64,000 nucleotides of DNA from Symbiodinium natans (GCA_905221605.1 CAJNDS010000668.1:1666814-1730813); one strand, 5' to 3'. Shown: positions 21,050-30,773, counted from the stretch's first letter. Made by a program: numbers and translations. Notes: generated by a model from the sequence alone, not told the origin.

Positions 21050-21412
21050 ATGTCTTTTCTTTCATGGCTTCGCGTGGATTGGACGTGCGCAGCCGAGTCG
21101 GGTGCATACAAGTGAAGTTCTTACAGTTGCTCAAGTGCATTAAGTTGAAAATGCCGACTTCAAGTCCGTTAACTTCAGATGTATTGACTTCCAATGACGT
21201 TAATAGAGTTGACCACAAGTGCATGGCATTCAAGTCAACACACTTGAGTGCCACGCAGTTGAAGTGCATACAAGTGCAGTATGCAAATGAGTATGCAACC
21301 ATATAAGTGCATACAATTGTCCAAGTGCGTACAGTTCGAGTGCATAGAGTGAAGTGCGTAGAGTGAAGTGCATAGAGTCAACACACGGCAAATCGATGCT
21401 TTCGGGCCAATC
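21050..21412 (+). repeat. Dispersed repeat of about 360 bp, copy 1
   Basis: Begins TTTCTTTCATGGCTTCGCG and ends CGGCAAATCGATGCTTTCGG GCCA. It aligns along its length with 30436-30773, including GGATTGGACGTGC, GAGTTGACCACAAGTGCATG and TCAACACACTTGA. It contains two AGTGAAGTGC-type units near its right end, linking it to the 14-bp arrays. Confidence 0.85.
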
Positions 21413-21429
21413 GTCTTCTAGTTAAAGAT

Positions 21430-21720
21430 CAGGCAAAAAACCAGAAACGGGCTTACGAATCCGAAGCTGCGTATCAACAACTCCGAATCAGAAGCTAGCC
21501 GGGAATCAGAAACTGCGAATCAGAAACCAGGGCGAATCAGAAACTGCGAGTCAAACAAACCAGATCGAAGCAGAACCTGCGCTTCAGAAAATCAGACGCT
21601 GCGCATCCGAAACCTACGCGAATCAGAAATTGCGCGTCATAGACTCGCGAGAATCAGACAGTGCATCAGAAACCGGCGCGAGTCAGAAACTGCGCATCAG
21701 GAACTGCGAAGCAGGAACCT
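21430..21720. repeat. Degenerate AATCAGAAACTGCG repeat tract
   Basis: Loose copies of CGAATCAGAAACTGCG / GAATCAGAAACC, irregularly spaced. No coding signal. Confidence 0.75.
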
Positions 21721-21784
21721 GCTGGATGGGGTGGGCGGGGGGGGTGTTAATCGTGTGCAGGTTGCCAGCACGGGACAAACAAAA

Positions 21785-22080
21785 TGACTGAATCGGAAAC
21801 CAGACCTGGTTCCGAACTCGGAAATGAATCGGTAGCCAGAAAGGCCGAATCAGAAGCCAGGACGGCTGAATCGGAAACCGAAACGGGATAGTCGGAAACA
21901 AGGAAACGGATGATTCGGAAGCAGGCTGATTCGGAAACAGGGGAAAAGCTGACTCGGAAAGCGGCAACGGATGCTTCGGGAATCAGTAGCTGGGTAACGG
22001 ATGCTAGGGAAACCAGCAAACGGATGATTCGGAAACCGGGAAATCCAGCAAATCGAAAAACGGCAAGAGCTGGATTTGCA
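21785..22080. repeat. Degenerate GAATCGGAAACC repeat tract
   Basis: Irregular GATTCGGAAACAGG / GAATCGGAAACC motifs, related to the preceding tract. A C-rich stretch follows at 22088-22160 and G/T-rich TTTAGGG-like words at 22170-22420. Confidence 0.7.
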
Positions 22081-22164
22081 AAAACATACCCCCAACCCAA
22101 CCCCTCCCACCCACACCCCTGGCGCACACCCCCGCCCCGGCCCCCGACCCCGCCAGGTGTTTCG

Positions 22165-22420
22165 TTTAAAGGGACTTAAAGGGTTTTGGGGTTTAGGGGA
22201 TTTGCACACCAATCAGGTGAGGGTTTTCATGGCGAGGGCTTTTAGGCTTTAGACACCTTCGACGCGTGACCATTCTTAGGGCTTCAATGGTTTTAGGCCA
22301 GGGTGTTCAGGGGTGAGTGTTTTCATGGTCGATGATTTGTAGGCTTAAAGGTATTCTTGGCGTGCAGGGCCTAGTGTTTCAAGGGTTCAGGGTTTCAAAC
22401 ATTTTCGGTGCCTTGTTTTT
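22165..22420 (+). repeat. Degenerate TTTAGGG-like tract
   Basis: TTAAAGGGTTTTGGGGTTTA and later GGTTTTAGGC, GGGTTTCAAGGG words. Weakly telomere-like; may be decayed telomeric sequence or chance G/T richness. Confidence 0.4.
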
Positions 22421-22459
22421 TTTGTTTTCCGGTTACGGCTTGCTTCAGGATTCGCTCGC

Positions 22460-22705
22460 CAGACCAGTGCGAGATCTGCTGGTGCGCGAATCCGTCGTGT
22501 GGGTGCGCGAATATGACGTCTCAGTGCGGGAATCCGCCAGGGCTTGAATCCGCCTTCTCAGTGCGCATCTTGCGTGCGCGAGTCTGCCATCCAGTGCGCG
22601 AATCCACCGGTTCACGAATGTACAGCGTCGAATCCGCGTTTTCAGTGCGCGAATCTGTGGGTGCAGTGCGCGAATGGGTCCTTCCAGTGCGCGAATTTCG
22701 GTGTC
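22460..22705. repeat. CAGTGCGCGAATC repeat tract
   Basis: About a dozen scattered copies of GTGCGCGAATCCG / CAGTGCGCGAAT, no fixed period. Confidence 0.75.
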
Positions 22706-24530
22706 CTACGACCACCTTCAGGACCTGGTTGAATTGTGCCTTTCCACTTACCCACTTGTTTCCCAGAAATTTCGCTTGCCAATTGCGATGTGTTGCAGGC
22801 AACTTGGCATGGGGTTTCGGTTGAGCAAGCGTTCCTACTGGCGGTCACAAGGACAAGATGAGTGTGGAGATGACTGACGAGGCATCTGCGACGATGGGTA
22901 CGGATCACGTGGTGCATGTAGATGTCATATGAGCTGACACATATGTAGACATCACATGAGCTGTCATGAAGGATCAAAGTGAAATCGAAGCATTCATTTT
23001 TGAGCACCTGCCTACTGAAAGCGCGGAGCTTACCGGCCTTGGCAGCTCATGCGTCTTGCAGGTGTGTCGCACCACCCTGATGTCGTAAGACAGTCCTACT
23101 AGACAGATCGAAGACAAGCCGTGGGAGATTGAAACAGGGTGGCCGCCAAGGCACAGACTTGATATGGAGGGTCTACAAGGTCAAGCTCTTAAGTCGGCAA
23201 GATTGCGAACTTTCCTTGGGAGTGAAGTGAGCTCTGAAGTGTACTCTCAGAGAGCGCTTGTTTTGTGTTCTGTAAGGTTCTACATCTGGAGCAAGAACGG
23301 GACCGGTGGCAGCGAGTACTCGCAGCGTCCTCCGTGGAAGTCGAGACAAAAAGCACATGAAGCGTGTGCTGTACGTGCCGTACAGCGGAGATGCAAGAGG
23401 GGTATGGGTATGGTGCTCTTCATGGTATTTCATTGTACTGGTACTGTATCGGGACCTCAGCCATGCCTTTCAGCACTCCAGTACTGATGCCTGCTGTACT
23501 TTCTTTTCTAGCAAGCTTCTTCCGATGGCTTTTCCCATCGTATCCCGCTGCCAGAAGATATGCGTGAGTGCCCATGATGTGACAGTAAAGCGAGACGAGA
23601 CCTGACGTGGGAGTTGTTCTAAGCCCCCTTCTGTTGTGGCTCCAGTACTGGTGGGCTTGTTTTTCGGAGGCACGTTTCAGGCATGTTTTGCCCAGAGCGC
23701 GTAAGCTGCGCAAGTCCGAAGCTTTTCTTGGCCGGCTCCCACGCGGTTCTGGAGGAAGCTGTGCGGGAGGTGAGGGTGGCTTTTGTGGTCCCTTATCATG
23801 CAGGCGGCGTCAAGCAGAAACCCACGTGCAGTGCGGAAGTCTGAGCGGAAGGCCTTTTGTGCGCCGACAGACCCAAGCGAAACACACGCAATCAATGCAA
23901 AGGAGCCGTCTCAAGTGTTCCGCAAGCTGCGACAGTTTTCCACGTTTCCGGCATGCTCAACGTCAAAATGATCGAGCCAGGCGAACTCGTTGAGGCCACT
24001 GGCAACAGCCGCGGGGCAGAATGACCGGGCAGGGCAGAAAGGCAGAATGTGGCTGGCGAATCCCAACATAGCTCCCTCATTCGGGAACTGAAAGAAACTG
24101 GAGTCCAGATCAGAAAGTCGGGGCCATACCGAGAGGCGAAGCGGTTAACTCCCAAATGGAATCGAGCTCGAACCAGAGGTATCTGCCCAGAAAAGTTTTC
24201 CAAGGTCGCCATGGACAATATTCTCTGCTCTTCACCATTGCCAGGTTGTTTGGAGTGCCACCCTTTCAGCTCATTTTAAGCTGGGTGCATGTTCATGACG
24301 GTTGCCTCCGAAGGAGCATACGCGAAGCAATTCAGGGACATCCACTTGAACCGGGGTGTTTTTTCACGCGCCACCATATTCCCCAAAATAGGCGTAGCCC
24401 TTAGGTACTCCCAGAAGAGTTCTCCTCATCTAGGAACCCCCCAGTTCCCAAGATAGGGGTAGCCCTTATGTGCTCCCAGAAGAGTCCTCCTCATCCCCCA
24501 CCCAGAATGGGTACTTTAGGAGCCCCCCCC
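22706..24530. other. Unassigned region with several uncertain open frames
   Basis: Plus-strand frames at 23164-23487, 23607-23993 and 24156-24404 have mixed composition. Fragments such as LEEAVREVRVAFVVPYHAGG (about 23748-23808) look like real exon sequence. I could not assign a family or a consistent splice pattern. Two 57-bp direct repeats with GGCGTAGCCCTTAGGT / GGGGTAGCCCTTATGT lie at 24390-24490. Confidence 0.3.
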
Positions 24531-24535
24531 CCAGA

Positions 24536-24656
24536 ATAGCCGTAAACCTAAACCCTAGACCCTAAACCCTAAACCCTAAACCCGAAACCCTGGACCCTAA
24601 ACCTTAAACCCTAGACCCTAAACCCTAAACCCTAAACCCCTAACTTCTACCCCTAA
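24536..24656 (-). repeat. Interstitial telomeric repeat (CCCTAAA)n
   Basis: Consecutive AAACCCTAAACCCTAGACC, ACCCTAAACC and related units with only occasional changes; the complement is TTTAGGG, the plant/dinoflagellate telomere repeat. It lies internally in the window. Confidence 0.85.
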
Positions 24657-24690
24657 ACCATGCAACCGTAAGCCCCCCATGCTGCCAAGC

Positions 24691-24763
24691 ATCGCGACAG
24701 TCGCTACACGAATAGCTTCTGGGACAACCGGCAAAATTGACAAAGCTGTACTGCGGGAGAACT
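24691..24763 (+). CDS. Possible exon resembling the C-terminus of an AMP-binding enzyme
   Basis: The peptide IASGTTGKIDKAVLREN followed by a stop (24761-24763) resembles the closing (T/S)GK(I/V)xxxxLR motif of acyl-CoA synthetase or adenylation-domain proteins. This is a very short match, and no other part of such an enzyme was found nearby. It could be coincidence. Confidence 0.2.
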
Positions 24764-25255
24764 AACAGACTAGGCACGCATCTCGATCCTGAGACCATTC
24801 GAAGATTACATGGCTTACAGCCTTTTGCAGACAGTTTTGAAGTTGTGGAAGAGAGCGACCAGAAGGTAGCTGCCTGCTGCCTTTCTCCCTGCCGAGAAAC
24901 ATACAGCAATCAAAATCAAACACGGAAATGAATCTGTTTCGCCGAAGATGCTTCGACGTGCCACAGTACAACAACGGTAGCACGTGCGATTCCGGGAGAA
25001 GCAGGCGATTCCGGGAGAAGCAGGTGCTGAAGCCTGCGTGTGGACAACCTGATGCATACAATCACATCACAACTCTCTAACCGCGACTCAAAGTGGCCTT
25101 CGCAACATCACTCGCCCCTGTTCCTACTTGGACATGATGTAAGGAGGGGCTGTTGACATCAAGGAAGCTCATCGCATGCCCATTTCAACTCCACGGGTTG
25201 ACTCTTTGCTGTGAAATATTCGAAGTTGCCCATTGTTGGCACTGCACTCCTGGCT

Positions 25256-25320
25256 CAGAGAGAGAGAGAGAGAGAGCGAGCGAGTGAGCGAGCGAGCGAG
25301 TGAGAGAGAGAGAGAAGAAG
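25256..25320 (+). repeat. (GA)n microsatellite with GCGA interruptions
   Basis: GAGAGAGAGAGAGAGAGCGA-type run ending in GAAGAAGAAG. Confidence 0.9.
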
Positions 25321-25623
25321 AAGAAGACAGAGTGAGTACGGCGGAACAGTGTCGAGACAACCTAAGTTTAGAATGCAGATCCTGCTGAGTGGAAGCCGTG
25401 ATTGCATCGTGTCTTGAGCCACATGGTTTGCCCCGTGTGTGATGGATCAGGCAGCGATGCGTTGCTGCTGCCACCATGGAATTTGTTTCTTGTGGGTACG
25501 GACAACGCTGTTTTGTGCGAGGTTTTTTGTTGTCGCAGACATGCCCGCTGTGCGAAGATGACGCTGAAGCTGTCATGGACGATCGCCATGTGACCAGGCA
25601 GGATTGAAACTGACCGTTGATAG

Positions 25624-25980
25624 CTGTCATACTCTGTTGAGGATGTCCAAAGTGCAAAAGATTTACCAGAGAAATCGATCTGGCATTTTTTTCCAAAACA
25701 GCAACTTGCCAGGACCAACGCGACCGCTGAGTTCTGGTGCGACATTTGTCACAAGGCCAGGCTGCTTATCCTGTTACAAGAAGGTTGCTTGACTGCCAGC
25801 CAGTGGAAGGATTTGCAAAGTATGCGATGCTTCGAGCAGCATTGTGCAGGCAAGCTGCTTGGAGCTGCTTCTACAGTATACATGTTGGCCCTTCGTGATG
25901 ATTGTTTGTCAGATGATGCCATCTGTTCTCACATAGAGGCTCTCACAATGCCAGCCTTGCAAACGGCAAATAGGTGTTGA
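25624..25980 (+). CDS. Uncharacterised coding-like frame (about 118 codons)
   Basis: Open from just after a stop at 25621-25623 to the stop at 25978-25980. The sequence is coherent: SIWHFFPKQQLARTNATAEF, a single CxxC (WCDICHKA), then LTASQWKDLQSMRCFEQHC and SDDAICSHIEALTMPALQ. It probably represents an exon, since no ATG near the start is convincing. No family is recognised. Confidence 0.4.
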   Translation: MSYSVEDVQSAKDLPEKSIWHFFPKQQLARTNATAEFWCDICHKARLLILLQEGCLTASQWKDLQSMRCFEQHCAGKLLGAASTVYMLALRDDCLSDDAICSHIEALTMPALQTANRC

Positions 25981-26127
25981 GGATAGCCGAAGCCTTCGGC
26001 GATCAAACTTTGTTCAAGGCAGGATGTAACGTGAGTCGCCTCGGCCACGCTGCAAGGCAGCTGCTGAAATCAAACCAGCCTTCGCAGAGCAAAGGGCGCA
26101 GCTAGGAGGCCGGACCGGAAGCGGTCC

Positions 26128-26490
26128 TTGCTGTTCTGCATGAGTACCTCCTGGAGTCCTTTGCAAGGAAGGCACGAGGCCTTGGTGGTGATTCGAGGCC
26201 CGATCGGCCCAAGGGGGGGTCGCTTAGGTGCCCCATGCCAAGGACCTTTTGGTCCACATGTCAGCAATGATGGGTTGACGGCGGGCCGAACACGACCAAT
26301 GCATGCAGCTCAAGCAGTGGGTCAAGGCACGACCGCAAATGAGTTGCATAAAGGCTTGATCGACAAAACTGATTTTTTCGAAATGTTTGGAAGACCAATC
26401 AGGCAGCCGCTCTGTCCCATGGAAGTAAGAGAAATTCAGCTGGAAAGGTGGGATTTCTCAGTGGCCACCCTGCTTTTTTTGTTTGCATAA
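26128..26490 (+). CDS. Uncharacterised open frame (120 codons)
   Basis: The second half (GLIDKTDFFEMFGRPIRQ, then PMEVREIQLERWDF) is protein-like. The first half is Gly/Pro-rich. It may be an exon of the same gene as the preceding frame, which is on the same strand 150 bp upstream. Function unknown. Confidence 0.3.
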   Translation: MLFCMSTSWSPLQGRHEALVVIRGPIGPRGGRLGAPCQGPFGPHVSNDGLTAGRTRPMHAAQAVGQGTTANELHKGLIDKTDFFEMFGRPIRQPLCPMEVREIQLERWDFSVATLLFLFA

Positions 26491-26619
26491 TTGGCTTGTG
26501 TCACGTGTCCAAGAACGGAAAGTCCCCAGCGGCTCAAAGAACTCTTGATGCCCTTCATCTCAAATCCAGGTCCCTGATCCGAAACTTTGGGTTCGACGAT
26601 TTTTGCCATTTTCTAGTTC

Positions 26620-27657
26620 GTGTTGGTCTATGCACAAACAGGCCGCCGCCACCTCAGCCATGTGGACAAGACCGCCATGAGACCGCAATTACTCCAACTG
26701 GATGAAAACAAGTTCTTCGACATGTTAGCAGCTTGGCTGAAGCTCTCGTTCTCCTCGCAGATGCAAATTATTGCAAATTGCACTTGCTCCAGACCGGGCA
26801 CTCGGCGACGACCGCTTGGCTACGGAAGCGCTCAGCGTGGAGAGCATTGCGCTTTGAGCGACACCAGCAAAAACTCCTCGGAGACAGGCATAGACAGGCG
26901 TGGTGCCGGTCCATAGTAGTCCATATCAAGGCTTTCAAGCACGCCAAAGCTGAAAGCCTTGAAAAAAGACATTCCAATGCCAATTGGCTCCAAACCGCTT
27001 TCCCAAACAGCCGCGAGATCGAGCGATGTGAGATCGAGCGATGCGAGGTGCAAGTGCCGGGGGACGCGCTACCACAGGGACGTCGCCCCGCAACTTCGAT
27101 ACCGTTGGCAGCGTATGCCAGAGCACGCCTTCCCACTTGCTCGTGCCGCTTCAGCACTTTCTCCATCTTGCTCCCATCCGACCTGCAAGCCCCGGAGCTG
27201 TCACGCTTTGACAATCGTTCGGATCCGGCAAGCTCGCCTGAAGCACAGCAAGCGTTCAGGGCAAAAAGGTTGCAGTTCCATCATGTGGTCGGTAAGAAAG
27301 AGCACGCTTTGGCAAACTTGGTTGCAGGCCCAAGAGCACGTCGGTGTCGAACCCTGCCATTGCTGCAAGGAGTATTCGCAGGCAGCTGGGCGTTACCAGA
27401 GGGTCTCTCCCACATTGCATGCGCAATGCGTCGCTCGAAGGAGGTTGCTTGGCTGGGAATGCTTGTCTGGTCACTTTCGTGACGTTTCCGCCTCTGTCGC
27501 GCCACCTGTGTCGTCCCCCAGCACTGACGATCCCGATCTTGCGGAGCGTGTGCGTAACTTGCGGGCAACGATGTCCCGCCTTACCGGGCAACTGGATTTT
27601 GCTTCCGGGCCCCAGCGCTTCGACGCCTCGTGTTGGCGCCCTCCGCCCGCACGATAG
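26620..27657 (+). CDS. Overlapping uncharacterised open frames (26733-27482 and 26959-27657)
   Basis: Two long plus-strand frames overlap here: 249 codons (26733-27482) and 232 codons (26959-27657). Only one at most can be right. Arg/Ala-rich composition and strong GC content favour open frames by chance. A short charged stretch near 26700 (LDENKFFDMLAAWLK, third frame) reads more like real protein. Nothing recognised. The region borders the retroelement debris and might be its degraded 5' part. Confidence 0.2.
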
Positions 27658-27959
27658 ACTCGAGTCTTGCCGAGACTAGCTGTGACACCCGCTTGCTGCT
27701 CGACATCGTCAAGCGCGGGTCGGGTGCGAGCTGGAGTGGACGCGGCGAGGTACTCCCCTGACTCCAAGCGGCCTTGCGCAGCGGCCAAGGCATCAAACGC
27801 GCGGAGATTGTCATCCCATGTTTTCAAAGGACGGCCCGGGCTACGTCAATGGCGGTGTGTGGATTTTTGGTTATTCGCCGATCCCAATCAGGCCCGCACG
27901 CTGACGGCCATACCCGGAAAAAAATAAAACAAATACCCGGGCCGCCCATCATGCAGGTG

Positions 27960-28500
27960 GCCCCGCAGGCGATTGCACCTTCCCCTGCCCATCACCGTTC
28001 GCCATTGCTTCTCGCCCGTATGCGGCGGAACCGTGGACGCGTACAGCGACCACGCCTTGGCATGGCCTCGCACTGGGTTGTTTGTGCGGTGGGCCAAGGT
28101 GGCGGAAAGGGCGTGGGTGCGGGTGGGGCGGGAGGCTGTGGGGCCAAGGCAGGTGGTGCCACAGCACTGGCTGATCCACACGACGGCGAACGGGGTCCCC
28201 GCCGAAGATCGGCGCCGGTTGGATGTCATCGTCTACGGCGCCACCCCGGTGGTCCCGCCTTGTGCTGTGATGCCACCCTTGTGTCCCCGCTGACCCGCAC
28301 TGGTCTACCACAGCCCTGCGCGGCGGAGACTGATGGGGCGCGGCGCTGCGGGTGGCGGAAAGATGCAAGCGGGCGGCCTACCCAGAGCTCGCACGGGGCG
28401 ACCTGCAGAGGCTGGTCGTGCTCGGGGCCGAAGTGGAAGGCCGCTGGAATGGAGGCGCATGAGGCGCGCAGTCAGAGATATGATCCGTTTGCTTGCCGCG
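27960..28500 (+). pseudogene. Non-LTR retrotransposon ORF2 C-terminal fragment, degraded
   Basis: Plus-strand reading gives the post-reverse-transcriptase region of a Symbiodinium-type LINE ORF: DAYSDHALAWPRTGLFV, KVAERAWVRVGREAVG and DRRRLDVIVYGATP in one frame. A shift then leads to ALCCDATLVSPLTRTGLPQP, and another to AAYPELARGDLQRLVVLG. Frame shifts and stops show it is dead. I recognise this from recurrent retroelement proteins in such genomes, not from a search. Confidence 0.6.
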
Positions 28501-28559
28501 TGACCCCCACGGTCCGGCAAGCGGCGGCAGCGGGCTGGGCGAGGAGGTGGTGCGGAGTC

Positions 28560-28990
28560 GGAGGCCACGCAGGGGCAGGTTGTGAGCCCGGAGGTGTGGT
28601 CGCTCATCGCGCTGGACTTCGTTGTGCTGGCCAAAGGCGAAAAGTGCGGGGGCCAATGGGTCCCCTTGTTCGCAGCGCGTCCGGAGCAGGGCTCGGCGTC
28701 AACGACGGCAGCATCACGCGGTCGCGGCAGTAAAAGTTGCGAGCGTGCGACGCATGAAGCTGCAGCGTAGCGCAAACACGCGGCGCTTCTGCCCTCTTGA
28801 CGGAGCGCGGCGACGCAGTCTTCTGCGAAAACCGGGAGACGGGCTGTCATGACCGGGAGAGCAACCGCCCACGCCGTCCAGTACGCCGCGGGGGCCAACC
28901 ACGCTGCTGACGCGAGGCCAAGGCCACCGGCTCGCATTTCGCGCTGCTGCCGCACCACATCCTGGCGCCGGACGGCGGTTCGCCGCTTGA
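28560..28990 (-). pseudogene. Reverse-transcriptase and post-RT fragments of a LINE, minus strand
   Basis: Minus-strand reading gives an RT block, QGDPLAPALFAFGQHNEV (about 28690-28620). It also gives GGLGLASAAWLAPAAYW (about 28935-28870), which normally lies downstream of the RT block in this element type. Here the second precedes the first in the minus direction, so the pieces are rearranged. They abut the plus-strand fragment at 27960-28500. Confidence 0.5.
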
Positions 28991-29286
28991 CCATGTGGCC
29001 TTGAGGACACGAGCGTGCGCAGGAGAAAAGGAGCGAGAAAAACCACCAGCGTTAATATTTCGCTGCTGCTGCATGTGGGTCTGCTGCAGCAAGACTGGCT
29101 CAACATCCACGACGTCGCTGTCATGCGACATCGCTGTCACGTCAAGCACGGCAGGCATATGCTCAGGCAATGACAACGATGCACAACGAGGCACCATTTG
29201 CAACCCCCGCCGGCAACGGCATGTTGCCATCAACACTAGTCATTCCACCGTGTTCAGAAATCAGTAGTTGCAGTTGACGCAGAAGA
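28991..29286. other. Unassigned, probably retroelement debris
   Basis: GC-rich sequence grading into a less GC-rich segment, with no motif recognised beyond the neighbouring fragments. Confidence 0.3.
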
Positions 29287-29350
29287 TTTTTTTCCCGAAA
29301 GCATCGCGAAGGATTCTTCCGTGCGGAGCCCTCTGACTCAGCAACGTAGA
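29287..29350. repeat. Left flank shared by both 14-bp arrays (copy 2)
   Basis: TTTTTTTCCCGAAAGCATCG, CGAAGGATTCTTCCGTGCGG and AGCCCTCTGACTCAGCAAC: same order and orientation as 18202-18262. Confidence 0.85.
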
Positions 29351-29684
29351 GTGGAGTGCATAGAGTGAAGTGCATAGACTGAAGTGCGTACAGTGAAGTG
29401 CATAGAGTGAAGTACATAGACTGAAGTGCATACAGTGAAGTGCATAGAGTGAAGTGCATAGAGTGAAGTGCATAGAGTGAAGCGCAGAGAGTGAAGTGCA
29501 TAGAGTGAAGTGCATGGAGTGAAGTGCGTAGAGTGAAGTGCATAGAGCGAAGTGCATAGAGTGAAGTGCATAAAGTCAAATGCATAGAATGAAGTGCATA
29601 GAGTGACGTGCATAGAGTGAAGCACATAGAGTGAAGTGCATAGAGTGAAGTGCCAAAAATGAAGTGCAGAGAGTGAAGTGCGTA
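29345..29684. repeat. 14-bp tandem array (AGTGAAGTGCATAG), about 24 copies
   Basis: Same unit as at 18.26-18.60 kb, somewhat more diverged toward the right end (GCCAAAAATGAAG, GCAGAGAGTG). The minus-strand frame through it is a repeat artefact. Confidence 0.95.
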
Positions 29685-29790
29685 CGCCGGGGACGCCCGG
29701 AGCTTCGTCGTGGCTGGAAAGTCGACTTTTGTAGCACAGATGTAGTACGCCGGGGACACCCGGAGCTTCCGTGGCTGGAAAGTCGACGAA
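29685..29790 (+). repeat. About 60-bp repeat, 2 copies (locus 3)
   Basis: TACGCCGGGGACGCCCGGAG, CTTCGTCGTGGCTGGAAAGT and CGACTTTTGTAGC: same family and orientation as 19326-19745. Confidence 0.9.
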
Positions 29791-30225
29791 ACCCTCGCAA
29801 ATATCGTGGGACTCGATTTCCGGGATGTCGAAACCATCGCTAATATCGTGGGACTCGAATTCATCGAAAACTCGCAAATAGCATGGAAGCGGAATTCTGC
29901 GTGCACGAAAACCTCGCAAATATCGTGGGACTCGAATTTCGGGATGTCGAAACCCTCGCAAATATCGTCGCGATTCGGACGGGGGCAGCGTGCGGAGCAC
30001 ATGGTTCGCGCGGGGGACGCGCACATGGAGAGCAAGAGCCAACTGCACTGCAAGTCCGGAAGCGAGGGCTCGAGCCTCGAAAACCTCGCAAATATCGTGG
30101 GACTCGAATTCCAGGATGTCGAAACCATCGCAAATATCGTGGGACTCGATTTCCTCGAAAGCCTCGCAAATGTCGTGGGACTCGAATTCCGGGGCCTCGG
30201 AAACCTCGCAAATATCGTGCAGGTC
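29790..30225 (+). repeat. 42-bp array interrupted by unrelated sequence (locus 3)
   Basis: Units of 42 bp, for example ATCGTGGGACTCGAATTCC, AGGATGTCGAAACC and ATCGCAAAT. One unit at about 29872 reads CTCGCAAATAGCATGGAAG, matching the core of locus 1. A roughly 110-bp unrelated GC-rich insert lies at about 29968-30075. Confidence 0.9.
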
Positions 30226-30435
30226 CAGAGACAGGAGTACGCCAGCCCCAAAACAAAAAAGAGAGACATGACTGCTTAGATTTCTGCCTGCAGCACGAAG
30301 GCGTATGTGCCGTTACACATCAAGCCGGATGCTCTACATGCGTGCATGCTGAGTTCTTGCTTCCTGAAATGGGCTTCAGAGCGACTGCCGATGATGCTCA
30401 TGGCTGACGGCTCTCGCGTTCGATGTTTTTGCCTT
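30226..30435. other. Unassigned spacer
   Basis: No coding or repeat signal recognised. At the equivalent position in locus 2 lies the ASCH gene, which has no counterpart here. Confidence 0.4.
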
Positions 30436-30773
30436 TTCTTTCCTAGCTTCGCGTGGATTGGACGTGCACAGCCGACTCCGGTGCATGCAAGTGAAGTTCA
30501 TACAGTATCATACAGTTCAAGTCCGTTTACTTCAGACGTATTGAATGCTCATGAAATGTCTAGAGTTGACCACAAGTGCATGGCATCCAACTCAACACAC
30601 TTGAATGCCATGCAGTTCAAGCGCATACACGTCCAGTATACAAGTGCAATATACAAGTCAGTATTTTATCCAACCATTTAATTGCATACACTTGTCCAAG
30701 TGCATAGAGTTCGAGTGCAACGAGTCAAGTGAGTGGAGTCAACGCACGGCAAATCGATGCTTTCGGGCCATCC
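30436..30773 (+). repeat. Dispersed repeat of about 340 bp, copy 2
   Basis: Begins TTTTCTTTCCTAGCTTCGCG and ends GGCAAATCGATGCTTTCGGG CCA. Aligns with 21050-21412 throughout, with substitutions and small indels. Confidence 0.85.

Noticed and set aside
29163-30269. A 368-codon minus-strand open frame
   Set aside because: It is antisense through the 14-bp, 60-bp and 42-bp arrays. The repeated Met-His-Phe-Thr-Leu pattern is the 14-bp unit read three times per 42 bp.
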